DNA of 64,000 nt from Microcebus murinus (Eukaryota > Chordata > Mammalia > Primates > Cheirogaleidae): NCBI RefSeq assembly GCF_040939455.1, contig NC_134109.1, positions 73,685,001 to 73,749,000 of the forward strand, given 5' to 3'. The notes under the pieces were generated by a model. That model saw nothing but the letters and a program-made list of their open reading frames with translations. It made no database searches and was not told the DNA's origin. Shown piece by piece: positions 51,280-62,600 of this stretch. The position numbers and the translations under genes are program-made. The number at the start of each line of letters is the position of its first letter. Positions within the stretch are counted from its first letter, which is position 1.

Positions 51280-51760
51280 TCTAAAACATCTCTCTCCTTT
51301 ATAGTATTCCTCTGCTCATACCCTATAACAAGTCCCCTACCCACCCTTCACATTTCCTAGAGGGTGAAGTGCAAGGGTGCTTGGCCCAGAGTAGACAATA
51401 CTTTCTTGAATGAAAAGGCTGAGCGTTAGAATTCAAGGCTATCTTATCGGCACTCTGTCTTTCCAGCTTTGTCATCCATAAATTCCACATGCAAATCTTC
51501 CAGTTAAACTGTTCCACCTTTTTGTGAGGTTTCCCGATGCCATAGCATCACTCTGGTTACATCTCTGCCAGAACACCCTTCTCCTTAGAGGTAGACTTCT
51601 CATATTCTTTATTTAACATTCAGTTTAAACCCCATTCTTACAGAACTCTCATTTTGTATTAGTTACTTGCCATTTAAATTTACTGCTTTGCATTATTAAC
51701 CTTTTTATATTTTTCATCTTATTTTACGACTAGAAATCAAGCTCCTTAATGCTGCTACGA
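51280..51760 (-). mobile_element. L2 fragment
   Basis: Diverged but in L2 order: tggttacatctctgccagaa, then gcttgc-like and agaaatcaagctcctta near the end. Confidence 0.45.
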
Positions 51761-51782
51761 CTTGCATTTGTATGTGCTGGAG

Positions 51783-51930
51783 ACTGCTGCTGCTTCTCAT
51801 GCTTTAACGTGCATACAAATCACTGGAGCATCTTGTCAGAATGAAGTTTCTGATTCTGGTCTGGGGCAAGGCAGAGATTCTGCATTTCTAACAAGCAGAA
51901 CACACTTTGAGGATCAAGGCTTTGGACATT
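51783..51930 (+). mobile_element. MER5-like hAT fragment
   Basis: The sequence gtgcatacaaatcactggag, gtttctgattctggtctggg and tctgcatttctaacaag follows the order of the MER5A consensus. Confidence 0.6.
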
Positions 51931-52745
51931 ACAAAGTTCTTGTAAGTCTGCACAACTACAAGATTCTTATCTCCTTCTTAGAGTTGAGCCAAAGACTCAC
52001 AGATGAGTCACTTTCTGCAGCTCACACTATAGGAGAGCCAGGAAAATGTCCTTGATCTTTGGAGTCTTCCTATCCCAGAACACTGCTTTCCTTGGGGGTG
52101 TGCCTGACTCTTCTAAGCTCTTTGTTTTCCTCCTTTCCTCAAGAATAGAACACTGCAGGTGGTGGTTGCTTAGGAAGAATCTGGCGGTCCTTCTACACTG
52201 TTCTGATGTGATCCACAATATTCCTGATCCTTTGCCTCTGAACCAGCACACAAGCCATTCCTTCCACTGGCAATGTCATTCCCACTTGTCTCCCCAAATA
52301 GGATTCTTTCTTTAAAACTTTGGTTTTAAACCTATTCAAAAGGCACTAAAATATGACCCCATCTGACTTTGGTCATCCTGTCCTTCTAGGAAAATATATT
52401 GACTCATAAACTTTATTTCTCCAAATAGTTCATTCTTAGAAAACTCTTTAAAGCTCTTTAAAGATACAGTTGGATATGCATGTTGCAGATAATAGGTGTC
52501 TACAAAAAGTATGTGAAAGTCATTTATAAGGCTAAATACACTGTGTAAATAAAGAGCATTTATAATATACACACACTTTCTTGTATTTGTACTCTTGCCT
52601 AGGTAGTTATATCTTTTTAGCTGCCAAGGCAGCAACTATTTCTTTTTGTAAAGTCTCAAAAAGTTACAGCTACTAGGAGCTTTAATCATTTACAGAGGGG
52701 TAAATGAGGCCCAAAGAGGTTAAATAAAGTCAATTAAGATGTCGT

Positions 52746-52790
52746 GGGGGGGGGGAGGGGCAGGGGCAGGGGCAGGGGTAGAGGCAGGGC
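52746..52790 (+). repeat. G-rich minisatellite, G-quadruplex capable
   Basis: A run of G is followed by repeated caggggcagggg units, giving at least four G4 runs on the + strand, the template strand of RYR3. Confidence 0.85.
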
Positions 52791-53713
52791 AAGAGCAGGT
52801 CTCCTGACCCAGAACAGCGTCCTCCTCATCTGTCATGAAGAAGTAGATAGTGGCATCGCACCAAGCACAAGGGTATTCACAGAGCAGGTAGAAAGTCACT
52901 GCCATTGAAGTTTCTGTCTGGGAAGAACACTGGATTTTATTTCATCTCTCCTCTTATTCTCTGGTGAAAAAAGTCAAGTCCAGAGAGGCCACACCAAGAC
53001 TCCCTGGGAGCCACACAGCATGTCAGAAGCAAGTCCCCCAGCTTGCAGGCCAGAGCTCTTGACCCTACGTGCCAATGATCTTGGGTGCATGCAGACAAGA
53101 AATAATAAGCTCCAATTGCTCCTTTGTGTAGCTGGAAGCACTACCCTGATTGCGGTCTATTCATGGCCATCAATAAGTGCAACTCTGCTTGGGTCTCACA
53201 GTGTGTTTGAATTTCAAAATAAATTATATTTCATTCAAGGGAACAGCTAAATCTAACTTTTGTGTTTCAGTGGTTCTCATCAAAGCATCAAGTTCAATTA
53301 TACAAACATGCGGACTGACAATTCAAATCAGAATAAAAGGATAATCCTTTAATTCACTGACTTTTCTCTACTGCCAAAGACATTAGTCATATATTATACA
53401 ATAGGCATTTTCTTTGTAATATAAGTAAACCTGGGGACTCTTAAATGACAAGGCACAGGGCAGGAAATTAAAGGAGAGCTGCTTCGTCAATCAATCTGGA
53501 AGTTCAGAATTTATATTTATGCTGCCAACTTATCTCTATTATTTGTCCTAATTTTTCAACACTGATAGTCTAAGGGATAGTCTTCACCATTAGGGTTTCA
53601 CATATGCAAAGGACAGTGTATCCTAAATAAAGAGGAAGAGGAGCTCACTCAGCTCTCCCTGGGTTTTCTTTCAACCTCACGGAGTTGGGATCAGGGGAGG
53701 GTGGTAAGTTTAC

Positions 53714-53888
53714 CATTCTCAATCTCGTAGTCAGCAAAGGCAAGTTCAGAGCCTTTGTTGGTGATCAGCAGCTCCCCATTCAGTGTGAAGATCATCGAAG
53801 CATCATCCAGGTTAATCATACATCCAACCACATCTCCTGGCTGCCAGGTACGCCCAAAATACCCACTCCCTTGATGCCAACGCTGGCC
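53714..53888 (-). CDS. RYR3: RYR3 exon G: SPRY2 domain, middle
   Basis: The 175-nt exon encodes [40 protein letters not shown] and [18 protein letters not shown] plus one base. [10 protein letters not shown](N/D)L and the IFTLNGE(L/V)L strand are the SPRY signature. The acceptor is gttttctag, followed directly by the glycine codon, and the donor is gtaaac. Phase agrees with exon F (0) and exon H (1). Confidence 0.95.
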
Positions 53889-54470
53889 CTAGAAAACAAG
53901 ACCCCAGGGCTTAGAGAAACGGAGGTTCTAGAAGCCCCCTGGAGCTGGACAAATGACTATATCAGCAATATCTCTTAACTAGTAGTGGTACATGGTTTCC
54001 ATGGGGGCACTCACCTCTTTACCAAGGATAACTCACAGGAGGAGTGGTCTCTGTTACAAATGAGCAAAACCAAGACACACAAGGCTGATCAGAAAAGGTG
54101 GCCTGAGTCTCTTGATTCCTAGTCACAGCTATGGCAATAAACAGAATTCTCTCCAGGGCAAATTGGTATGATTTCCCAACACACTGCCAGCACAGTGTCC
54201 TGAGTCACCTCTGGAGTGGAGCCCATGGGCTCAAGCAAGAGCAGATATAGAGGGGATTAGAGAAGGGAATTGGACACACGGTCCTCCCCTTTGCCAGAGC
54301 AAAGAGCAAAGAAACAACCACTAGGCAATGCTCATTCAATGCCTAAATCAGCCAGTGGTGGTGACCACTCGCTTTGAATCCAAAATCCAGACATTCAGTA
54401 CTTATAGCTTCCAAGGAAATGCTTAGAGAAGGAAAACTGAGACTGAGGAGTGTGGACACCATACACTCAC
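53889..54470 (-). other. Intron F-G, 0.6 kb
   Basis: A short intron of unique sequence; no feature seen. Confidence 0.85.
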
Positions 54471-54676
54471 CCTGCTGCCTTCAAACACGAAGGCCTGGTC
54501 GTCAGCACCCAGCTCGACGTCAGGTCGACAGCCTGGCCTGGCCCAGCCGACCCGCATGTCCCCTCCGGTCACCACCTCGAACTCAAAATACCACTTTCCA
54601 GTTCTCACTGCATAGGACCGCTCCACCCGGAAGAATCGGATCTTGTCTATGCTCACTTTCTCCACAGCCGGGTCAG
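54471..54676 (-). CDS. RYR3: RYR3 exon F: start of SPRY2 domain
   Basis: This 206-nt exon, with one base from exon E, gives 69 codons: [60 protein letters not shown] and [29 protein letters not shown] is the core of the SPRY2 beta sandwich. SPRY2 sits in the peripheral clamp of the receptor and in RyR1 lies close to the face that meets the surface-membrane Ca2+ channel. The acceptor is cttctcgcaacag and the donor gtgagtg. The exon ends in phase 0. Confidence 0.95.
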
Positions 54677-55650
54677 CTGTTGCGAGAAGGAAGGTGGGTA
54701 GAGGGTGTAGGAGGGAAAGAGAGAGCACAGAACTTTAATAACTAGATAGCATTCCTCAAAGGAATTTGACAACAACTGAGACCGGCCACAGATTGCCCAC
54801 TATCTGCGCATAATAGATCATCATTGTTATCATCATCATAATACAGGCTACTATTTGCTGAGTGATTGCTTTGTAGATCTTTCAGAGACCACAGCTCAGT
54901 TTTCCCTCATGACAATTTTAAGGAGTCAGTAATACTGTCTTCATTTTATAGATGGAAAAAACAGCGTCTCAGAGAGGTAAAGTCATTTATTCATAATCAC
55001 AGAGCCAATAAACTGAGGATTAAAGATGTGAATCCAGGTCTGACTCCAAAGCCATCCCCTTCACCACTTATAATACTGTCCCCTTGGCCTATAGTACCTC
55101 CAGGGGCATGGGATGACAATGACATGCTCATCAACTATAAGCTGGTGATTTTAATCAGCACTAGAGCTTAATTTGGAGACGTGATTACCTGGATCCAATA
55201 GTAAGCTGATATTCACATATTTGGAAAATAAGAGATAAAAAGATGACTTTGTTTTGTGACCAGGAATTCCCTAGAGCTCAGCTACCCTGGAAGATAAGAA
55301 TGTCTTCCCTGTGGGACTGGGTCACAGAAATCCCCATCACAGAAACATCTGTCAACGGGATGATGTGTCATATCAAACACGGTCCCGTCACTTTTGTTAA
55401 AAAGAAAGATATGCTGTTTAGTTTAGTCCTCCTCAGCACCAACACTATAAACAATAGTACAAGTTAGACCTGTTTAAATTTAGCATTTGCCCATTAACTA
55501 AATTGGGGCCAGAATGAACAATCTCAACTCATTACCTAGTTCTTGGTCTGACGGCTCAGTATTATACCCGTAACCAATAAATGTGCGAACAGCTTCAGCA
55601 TTTGCCTATTAAGTAAATTGGGGCCAGAACGAACAATCTCAACTCATTAC
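54677..55650 (-). other. Intron E-F, 1.0 kb
   Basis: It contains a MIR (54830-55070) and the lower copy of the 115-bp duplication that includes part of exon E (55482-55596). Confidence 0.85.
54830..55070 (-). mobile_element. MIR
   Basis: The + strand reads attttatagatggaaaaaac, ctcagagaggtaaagtcatt and gtgaatccaggtctgactcc. Confidence 0.65.
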
Positions 55651-55711
55651 CTAGTTCTTGGTCTGATGGCTCAATATTATACCCGTAACCAACAAATGTG
55701 CGAACAGCTTC
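55482..55711 (-). repeat. 115-bp head-to-tail duplication spanning the exon E donor
   Basis: Copies 55482-55596 and 55597-55711 are adjacent and differ at six positions (about 95% identity). In the upper copy 55651-55711 is the 3' end of exon E and 55597-55650 is intron. The lower copy therefore carries an exon-like 61-nt block (55536-55596) followed by an identical donor. Its translation stays open and differs by V to I and I to T. Confidence 0.95.
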
Positions 55712-55798
55712 ACGCAGGCTGTCCCTGTTTGACTTCTTGGTACGCTCATCCAGTAATGCATATGGCACCAGGCGGGGATTTCTTTTGTTCTTCAAATC
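55651..55798 (-). CDS. RYR3: RYR3 exon E: RyR repeat 2, C-terminal part (partly duplicated in the intron)
   Basis: The 148-nt exon encodes [40 protein letters not shown] and NIEPSDQEL, leaving one base. [12 protein letters not shown] and SNRDSL(R/C)EAVRT are the conserved second half of the repeat. The acceptor is gcttcacatag and the donor gtaatg. The last 61 nt of this exon and the first 54 nt of the following intron are repeated head to tail at 55482-55596. The upper copy is taken as the real exon because only it is joined to the 5' half. The remaining base joins exon F to make alanine. Confidence 0.95.
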
Positions 55799-57419
55799 CT
55801 ATGTGAAGCCAGAGAAAAGAGCTGCTGAGAAACACATTTCAACCTTACTGTTGCTTTCCCCACTCAACGCACTCCCAGCGACAGTCCTGGCTTCCTGGCT
55901 GGCCCTTACCGGGCTATTAGCTCTTTGCCCAGCCGCTGCAGATTTAGCAGTGTGCATATTTGCCACTTATCTTCAGGGTTAAATGTGTATACGTGGAAAA
56001 ATTTTACTCATGCTCAAAAGCTAGCTTTAAAAACCACATTTTAATAACCCCAGCCTATGAATAAAATGAAGCATCACAAAATTGGTTTAGAAACCTCCAT
56101 TCCCAAGGCAAGGCAGATGGGGATTTGCTAACTATTCCCCCATGGAAAGTCATGCCGTGATTTAAGCTGTCGTAGCCTCCTCACAGCAGCCTGTTAACCA
56201 ATCTTCACAGAGAAACATCAGAAAAAGTGGCAGAGCCACAGGGAGGCCGTATCATCGTGGAAGTCACACATTTGTAGTAGAGTCCCTCTCAGCTCCTTGG
56301 GAGGGACTAACAAGACAATAAGGACAACTGCAGCGACGAGTCTTCCAAACTCATAAGCAGGGGTCCTCATACTTTTTAAACCAGGGGCCAAGTTCACTGT
56401 CCCTCAGAGTGCTGGAGGGCTGTTGAGAGTGTGGTGCACATTCCACACATGCGCACTGTGGGCCCGGGATGAGTCGGCTGCTAAGCAGGACAGGCAGCTG
56501 AGGCAAAACACCCGGCAGGCCAGATAAATGTCTTTGGTGGGCTGCGTGTGGCCCTCGGGCTGTAGTTTGAGGACCCCTGCAAGTATGACATGGTCTTCTG
56601 AACCATCTCACTCCCCCAACTCCCCACGGTTTCCACAGTGGTATTCTTCCTGGCTCCCGGATGTGTGCAGGTTTGGAGGCTCAGGTATGAATTAACTCAT
56701 GTGCACACAGCCCCCCTATCTCGAACTTCCCTGATACTAACCCTATCACTGGTGATTATTAAGATGAGGGAAGTGTTTCAAGGAAAGAGGTGTACCAGGT
56801 GGGTTGGGGCTGAACCCTGCCTCTGAACTCTGCCTAACTCCTTCCTGTTCCCTGGCTCTCAGGCTGCCTCTTGCTCAAGCCAAGAACTCTGCCCAGGAAT
56901 CCTTGGCCCAATGGACTGAAGTAAGGGGGCACAGGCTTCTGAGAAGGTTGGTTTGCCTCTCCACTGGGCTAGCTTTCCCTCCTTATCACAGTCTCTGGTA
57001 GATATGTGGGGCCATCCCAGAAAAACTGCTGATCTGTGACGTCAATTTGGGTGAGCTTTACTTTGACCTTGGGAAATGGCATGAAAGCCCAACTCTTTAT
57101 AATGCAAGCAACAAAAGAAGATAAGGTACAGCTTGTGGGTGCACAAGCAAGGCAACACATATCATGAGTAAATCAAGTCTAACAAAGGGAAAGCCTATCT
57201 CTTTCTGCAAAATTGGAATTATGCCTGGAGTCAGTGTCAATGTGACCACTACAATGGTCCAACCCCATGATTTCATAAATAATGAACACAGTGCAATGTG
57301 ACAGACAGAGTGCAAGGGCAACCTCCATCTTCTGATCGTATACCTGCCAAAGCAAAATGGCATTTTGAGGGATAAACATTTTCTAGCTTCTCCAGCACTC
57401 CTGATCCAGCATTTCTCAC
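55799..57419 (-). other. Intron D-E, 1.6 kb
   Basis: It contains a 222-bp nonautonomous hAT element (56358-56579). The rest is unclassified. Confidence 0.8.
56358..56579. mobile_element. Nonautonomous hAT element, 222 bp
   Basis: The ends caggggtcctcatact and, in reverse complement, caggggtcctcaaact match at 15 of 16 positions. Internal ends read tcactgtccctcagag and cgtgtggccctcgggctgta. No clear 8-bp target site is left. It shares both ends with 57648-57838. Confidence 0.75.
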
Positions 57420-57579
57420 CTGTTGAATGCCATAGGTCCATCCTTGTTTTATTCTGTCTTTTGCCCAAACATTGTGTGCGTTTTCTGCAAGCTTATCCAC
57501 TAAAATTTCTTGAGGAGGTAAGAGCTTCACGTCAGACAAGTCCAAAGGGGCTGGCTTATAGCCATTGGACATCATGTAG
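57420..57579 (-). CDS. RYR3: RYR3 exon D: RyR repeat 2, N-terminal part
   Basis: The 160-nt exon gives, with two bases from exon C, 54 codons: [18 protein letters not shown], then [21 protein letters not shown] and [14 protein letters not shown]. The AENAHNVW and GWTYG motifs parallel AENIHELW and GWTFG in exon A, so this is the second RyR repeat. The family phosphorylation loop is in a later repeat pair, not here. The acceptor is tttacttgcag and the donor gtgagaa; the exon ends in phase 0. Confidence 0.95.
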
Positions 57580-59337
57580 CTGCAAGTAAATGCAAAATAC
57601 ATCTGTTGAACAGATCTCTATGGCTCCCCCATTCCAGATTTTAGTCTAGGGGTCCTCAAACTTTTTAAATAGGGGGCCAGTTCACTGTCCCTCAGACCAT
57701 TGGAGGGCCAGACTATAGTTTTAAAAAAAACTATGAACAAATTCCTATGCACACTGCACATATCTTATTTTGAAGTAACAAAACAAACGGGCAAAAACAC
57801 CTATGTGTGGCCCGTGGGCCGTAGTTTGAGGACATCTGTTTAGACTAAGAGCACAGGGTAAGGATACTATGTAAATGAGGCTCCACTCACAGGTTCCAGT
57901 CTGGCTGAACACATAGCTCTATTTAAAGTTTATAGATGAAGCCCCTAATCTACCATCCTTCTTGCCAATGTAATTTCAAAGGAAACCATCAGAGAAAGCG
58001 GACGGTCAGTGAAAATCCATCCTATTTCTAAGAAAACTCATATGCCCTACACATAACGGGCACTCTGAGCACACTGCGGCAATGCCAGAAGCTCCTTTGT
58101 CTCACTTCAAAACACAAGAAATCGAAACCAAATTGCCAAGGGTAAGATCTTAAAGTTAGATATTTTCTTATAAATTGGCATATAACAACCAGTCTTAGAA
58201 AACTAAACTTTTACTTTCAGAATTAAGAAGAAAACAACAAACAAACCATGATGTCAGAGAATGTGTGAGCTTAAAGTAGCCTTAGAAATTAGCTGCCAGT
58301 TCAGGAGTCACAGCCTCAAGTGCTTGCGACTTGATGGATAATGTGAAGATGTGCAGGAGCTCATTCTGCGTCCAAGTAGATACAGCGTGTGAGTGGAGGA
58401 GACGGGGGCACATTGTGGAGTGAGTCTCAGGAGAGCAGCTTATCATAGCCATGTGGGAATGAGTCCAGAGGCACCCAGGGCTACTGGCTGCCCAGACCAA
58501 GGCCAGAACCTAAATGTTCACAGACCAGGGCTGATCCTACCCAGGAGCCTCTGAGCAGCATGAGATGCAGGGTCTATTGTAGATAGGCATAGGATATTGT
58601 CTTGCATCCACCTTCTTGGGCTGTCTGCCCTTGGACAGAGTCAACACGTACTGACCCCAGCAGTCTGCCTGTCAGGTAGGGCAGCAGCTTTTCTGGGTAC
58701 CAGGAGTAGCCTGTGAGAGTGGAGCTTGGGAGTTTAAGAGGAAAGAAGGGGAAATGAGCATCTGATGAAAGCTGGCACCACCCTGGCTCCTTAGTAATGA
58801 TGGCACCTGTGTGTGAATGTGTGCACACCCAGGCTGGCACGCGTGAGAGTGAGCGAGGCACCACTGAGCAAGTGTCTGAACGTGGGAGGATGTGCGGCCC
58901 TGTCTGCATGAAGGAGGTGAGGGGGAGAGTAGGACACAGGCATATCTAGGGGCCAAATTAAGTCTTGGCAGAGACGCCCACTCGGTAAAGAGTTTATAAG
59001 GTTGGCCCAGTGCCAGAGGAGGAGCGGCTCTTTGCTCTGGCTACAAACCATTTTCAAGCGCTTGTGCCAGCTGCTATTCTTATAGACGAAAGACATTGCA
59101 CCCATCTGAGGTCTGGGTAGAGGAGCAAAAACAGAGAAAACCCTCCAATACTTCTGTTTCTGCAGGCTGCTCTCTGAGGGTTTCAGTGTCCTCTAAGGAC
59201 CTGGGAGACCCTCCACCCTGGTGCTAGAAGCATCTGGGCTGATGCCTGCCTTGCTACGTGAGGCTCCCACCCTCCCAGTTAAAAAAAAAAATTCAGGCTG
59301 AAGCATTAAAGCCTCGAACCATTCAAAAATCACCTAC
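57580..59337 (-). other. Intron C-D, 1.8 kb
   Basis: It contains a second short hAT element (57648-57838) and an A run near 59281. The rest is unclassified. Confidence 0.8.
57648..57838. mobile_element. Nonautonomous hAT element, about 190 bp
   Basis: The left end is aggggtcctcaaacttttta and the right end gtagtttgaggacatctg. A likely 8-bp target site is tttagtct (left, overlapping the first base) and tttagact (right). The terminal 70 bp are very similar to those of 56358-56579, but the interior differs, as expected for separate internal deletions. Confidence 0.75.
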
Positions 59338-59421
59338 TTTTTGGGCAGTTTGACCTTCTTGAGATCCTCCTCAGCAGCTGGATTGACGTGAGCAATGTGG
59401 CACCCCAGGGCCAGGAGGGTT
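59338..59421 (-). CDS. RYR3: RYR3 exon C: linker between RyR repeats
   Basis: This 84-nt exon encodes TLLALGCHIAHVNPAAEEDLKKVKLPK. It links the two RyR repeats. LLALGCH is strongly conserved among the three RyR paralogs, whereas HVNPAAEEDLKKVK has the RYR3-type sequence. The acceptor is gcgtcacag and the donor gtaggtg. It enters with a base completing lysine and leaves two bases (aa) of an asparagine codon. Phase agrees on both sides. Confidence 0.94.
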
Positions 59422-60939
59422 CTGTGACGCGACAGAGGGAGAAGACTAAGGTCAACTGCAAGGCAAAGGACAGCAAGGACCCTAACTCCTGTCTGAGCTC
59501 GTGGAAATTGACAATGGCTGTTCATTTAGACCAGGAGTCAGCAAACTTTCTCTGCAAAGGGCCAGAGAGTAAGTGTTTCGGGCTTTGTGGGCCAGACCTC
59601 TCTGTTGTAGCTATGACTCTGCCATTTCAGAGCAAACGCAACCACAGGCAATACACAAGCCAACAAGCTCAGCTTTGTTACAATAAAAATTTATTTACAA
59701 AAATGGTTAGCTGGTCTGATTGTCCCATGGGCCACAATTTGCCAGTTCCTGATTTGGATGATAGCAAGTGTAAGAGTACAAAAGAGAAGTTTGTTAACTG
59801 CCCCTCTTAGAGATATTTTCCAATTTATACATTTGCATAAGAATTGTAACCTGCCTCTAATTCCATGAACAGATAGGATCCTAATATCCAATCCACAGGT
59901 TGGCAAATATTTACTACACAATAACCTGTATACTGCTGTGAGCTGTGCCTAACAGCATGAGGTACAAAGCTGTATCCTCAAGAAACACCACTGTAATTGA
60001 AGATATTCACATATGTGAACCTATGAGACAAGGTACCTTCCAGAACATTGTTATACCAACAACAGCACAATGTCAAAGTGTTCTGCCCTGACAACTAGAG
60101 AACAGGGAAATATAAAAATGAGAGACCAGGTAACAAGCTCCCAAAAAATGCAAAATGGAAGATACCAACTTGGGCTATAAAAGTTAGGGTCTAAATTGGG
60201 CCCATAGGTAGGATAATGGAGAAGTTACAGGTTGTTTTATGCGAAAGGCTTCCACAGTGGAGGTACAAGAGTAAAGGAGGCTTCATTCTCCACAATGGCT
60301 CAGAAGCATCCATGCTGATTAAGTTGAGGTGCCCAAGCTAATGGCCCCAAGCACAGCCACTGTGCTCTGGGGCCTCTGAAGTTCTTCAAGTTAGCCAGCT
60401 CACAAGTGCCCCCAAACACCAGCTAAGCCTCCCCCCTTGAATCCATAAGCCCCCTACTGCTCTAGCTTGCTGTTACCCCAACCTCAGGTGACACCCTGTG
60501 TAGCCCCACCTAGCATCCCTCTCTCCTTTGGAGATGTAAGCAATAGAATTTTGCCCTTCTTCCAAAAAAAAAAAAAAATGAATTTTAGCGAATCAATCAT
60601 GTTTCCTCCTGGTTTTTAGAAATGCCTTATCTTTTTTCCTTGATTTAATGTGAACTGCAAAAGGCACTTAGTCCTTTGATTCTAAGTTTCTCTTCTTTCT
60701 TTTCTGCTTCCTACATTTGTCCTGTCCCTAGCAAATAGTAAATGGTTTCTGAAGCAATATATCCACTAAATAGTAATGGTGAATGGGTTATTCACTATGC
60801 TAAATCCTCTTGTGACATGAATAATCACCATCCCCTCCATTTTATCAGCTTTTAGGCAAGGGGGATACATTTGCAGTTTAGTTAGAATGCATTAAATCAT
60901 CTACTCACTGTTTAGTCCAAATTCAACTCAAACACTCAC
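59422..60939 (-). other. Intron B-C, 1.5 kb
   Basis: It contains an old hAT fragment (59532-59751) and a 15-bp A run near 60564-60578. The rest is unclassified. Confidence 0.8.
59532..59751. mobile_element. Old nonautonomous hAT element, 220 bp
   Basis: It starts caggagtcagcaaactttct and ends ccacaatttgccagttcctg, whose reverse complement begins caggaactggcaaa. Flanking 8-mers atttagac and atttggat fit a decayed target site. Interior 'aaagggccagagagtaagtg' matches a common eutherian Charlie-group family whose name I do not state. Confidence 0.7.
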
Positions 60940-61043
60940 TTTAAGGTTTCGGTTGACATTTGCAAGTTATAATTCTTCTCAGTTTCAGGGAGTTTTGAAA
61001 ACTCCACAAGGCAAGGGTGTTGTCTTTTGTTGTCATCTCGTAT
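60940..61043 (-). CDS. RYR3: RYR3 exon B: rest of RyR repeat 1
   Basis: The 104-nt exon encodes [15 protein letters not shown], then [17 protein letters not shown] and two bases of a lysine codon. The segment [18 protein letters not shown] is the second half of RyR repeat 1, which packs against repeat 2 on the corner of the channel. The acceptor is gtcacctag and the donor gtgagtg. It starts in phase 0 and leaves 2 nt, which exon C completes with one base. The exon is well separated from its neighbours (introns of about 1.45 and 1.5 kb). Confidence 0.95.
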
Positions 61044-62495
61044 CTAGGTGACAACATAAGAAAGAATGGGCTTTAAGTATTGACAGCTGGCACTACATTG
61101 GAACACAGAAAAGAACACACTTTGAAACATGGCTCAGGCAATCTGTATCAGGCAAGACAAAGACAGCAACTTGCTGATAGGCAAATAGATGATCTTCTCT
61201 CTAGCAAATGGTATGATACAGTACTCTAAGTTGCCAACAGCTTGTGCTCTGTGGATTTATTTCTAGACAGGTGTCTGCATTTAAAACATACTTTCTCCGG
61301 GAAGCAATTTTACATATGGTAGCCATGCTCCTGCTTGTCCCAAACTCATGTAACCATAGTGTTACTGAAGGGTAGTGTTCTTTAGCACACAAAGGACTAC
61401 AGGATCTGAACCAGTGCTGGCCAATAAAACATAAAGTCATCCACAAATGTGAACCATGTTCATAATGTCAAATTTTCTAGAGGCTGCATTAGAAAGGCAA
61501 AAAGAAACAGGTGAAATTAATATTAATAGTTTTATTCGACCTATTAAATGTAAAATGTCATTTTAATAAGTAATCAATATAAGAAATTATTTATGAGATA
61601 TTTTATGTATTTTTTTATACTGAGTCTTCAAAATCCAGTGTATATTTTATACTTAAAGCACATGTAGACTAGTCACACTTGAAGTGATCAGTAGCCACAC
61701 ATGGCTTGTGGCTTTGTCTTGGACAGTGCAGATCCAGACATCAGCTAATTTGTTCATTCATTCAACAAATATTTGTTGAGTACCTGTACTACATGACAGG
61801 CACCAAGCTTGACGTCAGAAGTTCAATGGTGAACCCATCCTTATATGGGGACAATGTTTCATGGTAACTATATAAATACATAAGTGCTGGAAGGCAGGGA
61901 CCTTGTCCATAACTGAGCCAGAATGTGTGTCATCTCAGAGTGTCAGGGTCACAGGAAGCCTCAGAACTCACCTATCCTTCTGCCCTCGAACATGACCTTA
62001 ACAAATCACAGAACACAGTCAATTTACATCACCTTTGAAAAAATGCTTCCTAGTGAAAGAGATTCCCTAACCTCCTCTGAGTGCCCATTAATCCTAGTGA
62101 TACATTTGCAAACCATATTAAATAATTTCTTATTCAAAACAATGAATTAGCCACTTTTCACCACCCAGGCAGGGAAGACAACTTTTTCTGAAGGGAAGAA
62201 AGGGAGATGTGAGTGTTCTGAAGAAGGTACTGAGGAATGACTGCATCGGATATTTCCTGAAGAAAGGAAAGCGGTATTCAGGAGTAAGAAAGGAGACAGA
62301 CCACTGGTTCTGCCTGCGAAGAGCTTGTGTCCTCAGCACTCCTATCGAATGCAGAGAAACCTGGATAGGTGGCAGGAAGCAGGACGTAAGCCTTGGCTCA
62401 GGAGGTCCCTGTGCTCACTGAAGCCTTTGAAGAGCCCTTCCAGGCAGCGAGGCAACCCAGCCCTCCACCCCCCAGCCGGCCACACACACGCATAC
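61044..62495 (-). other. Intron A-B, 1.5 kb
   Basis: It contains an L2-type fragment at about 61745-61910. The rest is unclassified. Confidence 0.8.
61745..61910 (+). mobile_element. L2/MIR3-type fragment
   Basis: The sequence ttcattcaacaaatatttgt, tgagtacctgtactacatga and ggcaccaagcttg, followed by atggtgaacccat, is a familiar ancient-repeat signature. Confidence 0.6.
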
Positions 62496-62600
62496 CTTGC
62501 CGAAAGTCCAGCCGAGCTCTATCTTATTCATTCCCCAGAGCTCGTGGATGTTTTCAGCCAGTCTGTCTCGGATCTTCTCTAGGTGAGGTGGCAAAACAAC
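62496..62600 (-). CDS. RYR3: RYR3 exon A: first RyR repeat, N-terminal part
   Basis: This 105-nt exon reads 35 whole codons, from [13 protein letters not shown] to IELGWTFGK. It encodes the start of RyR repeat 1 (the P1 or RY1&2 region), a surface domain of the cytosolic shell of the Ca2+ release channel. The motif AENIHELW followed by GWTFGK is the hallmark of the RyR repeat, whose second copy is in exons D and E. The acceptor is tttcctttag and the donor is gtatgc. The exon starts and ends in phase 0. Identity is by recognition of the family; the paralog call RYR3 rests on the whole joined protein, not on this exon alone. Earlier exons lie outside the window. Confidence 0.95.

Larger units (their letters stand above)
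44896..53713 (-). other. Intron G-H, 8.8 kb
   Basis: It contains L1 5'-region sequence (45985-47225), a MIR (48830-48990), an L2 fragment (51280-51760) with a MER5A-like fragment (51783-51930), and a G-rich minisatellite (52746-52790). The intervals 47230-48820 and 49000-51270 and the end at 52800-53713 hold nothing I can name. Confidence 0.75.

Noticed and set aside
55536..55596. A second, alternative coding exon in the duplication
   Set aside because: It lacks a good acceptor, and joining it after exon E at the only nearby AG gives an early stop.
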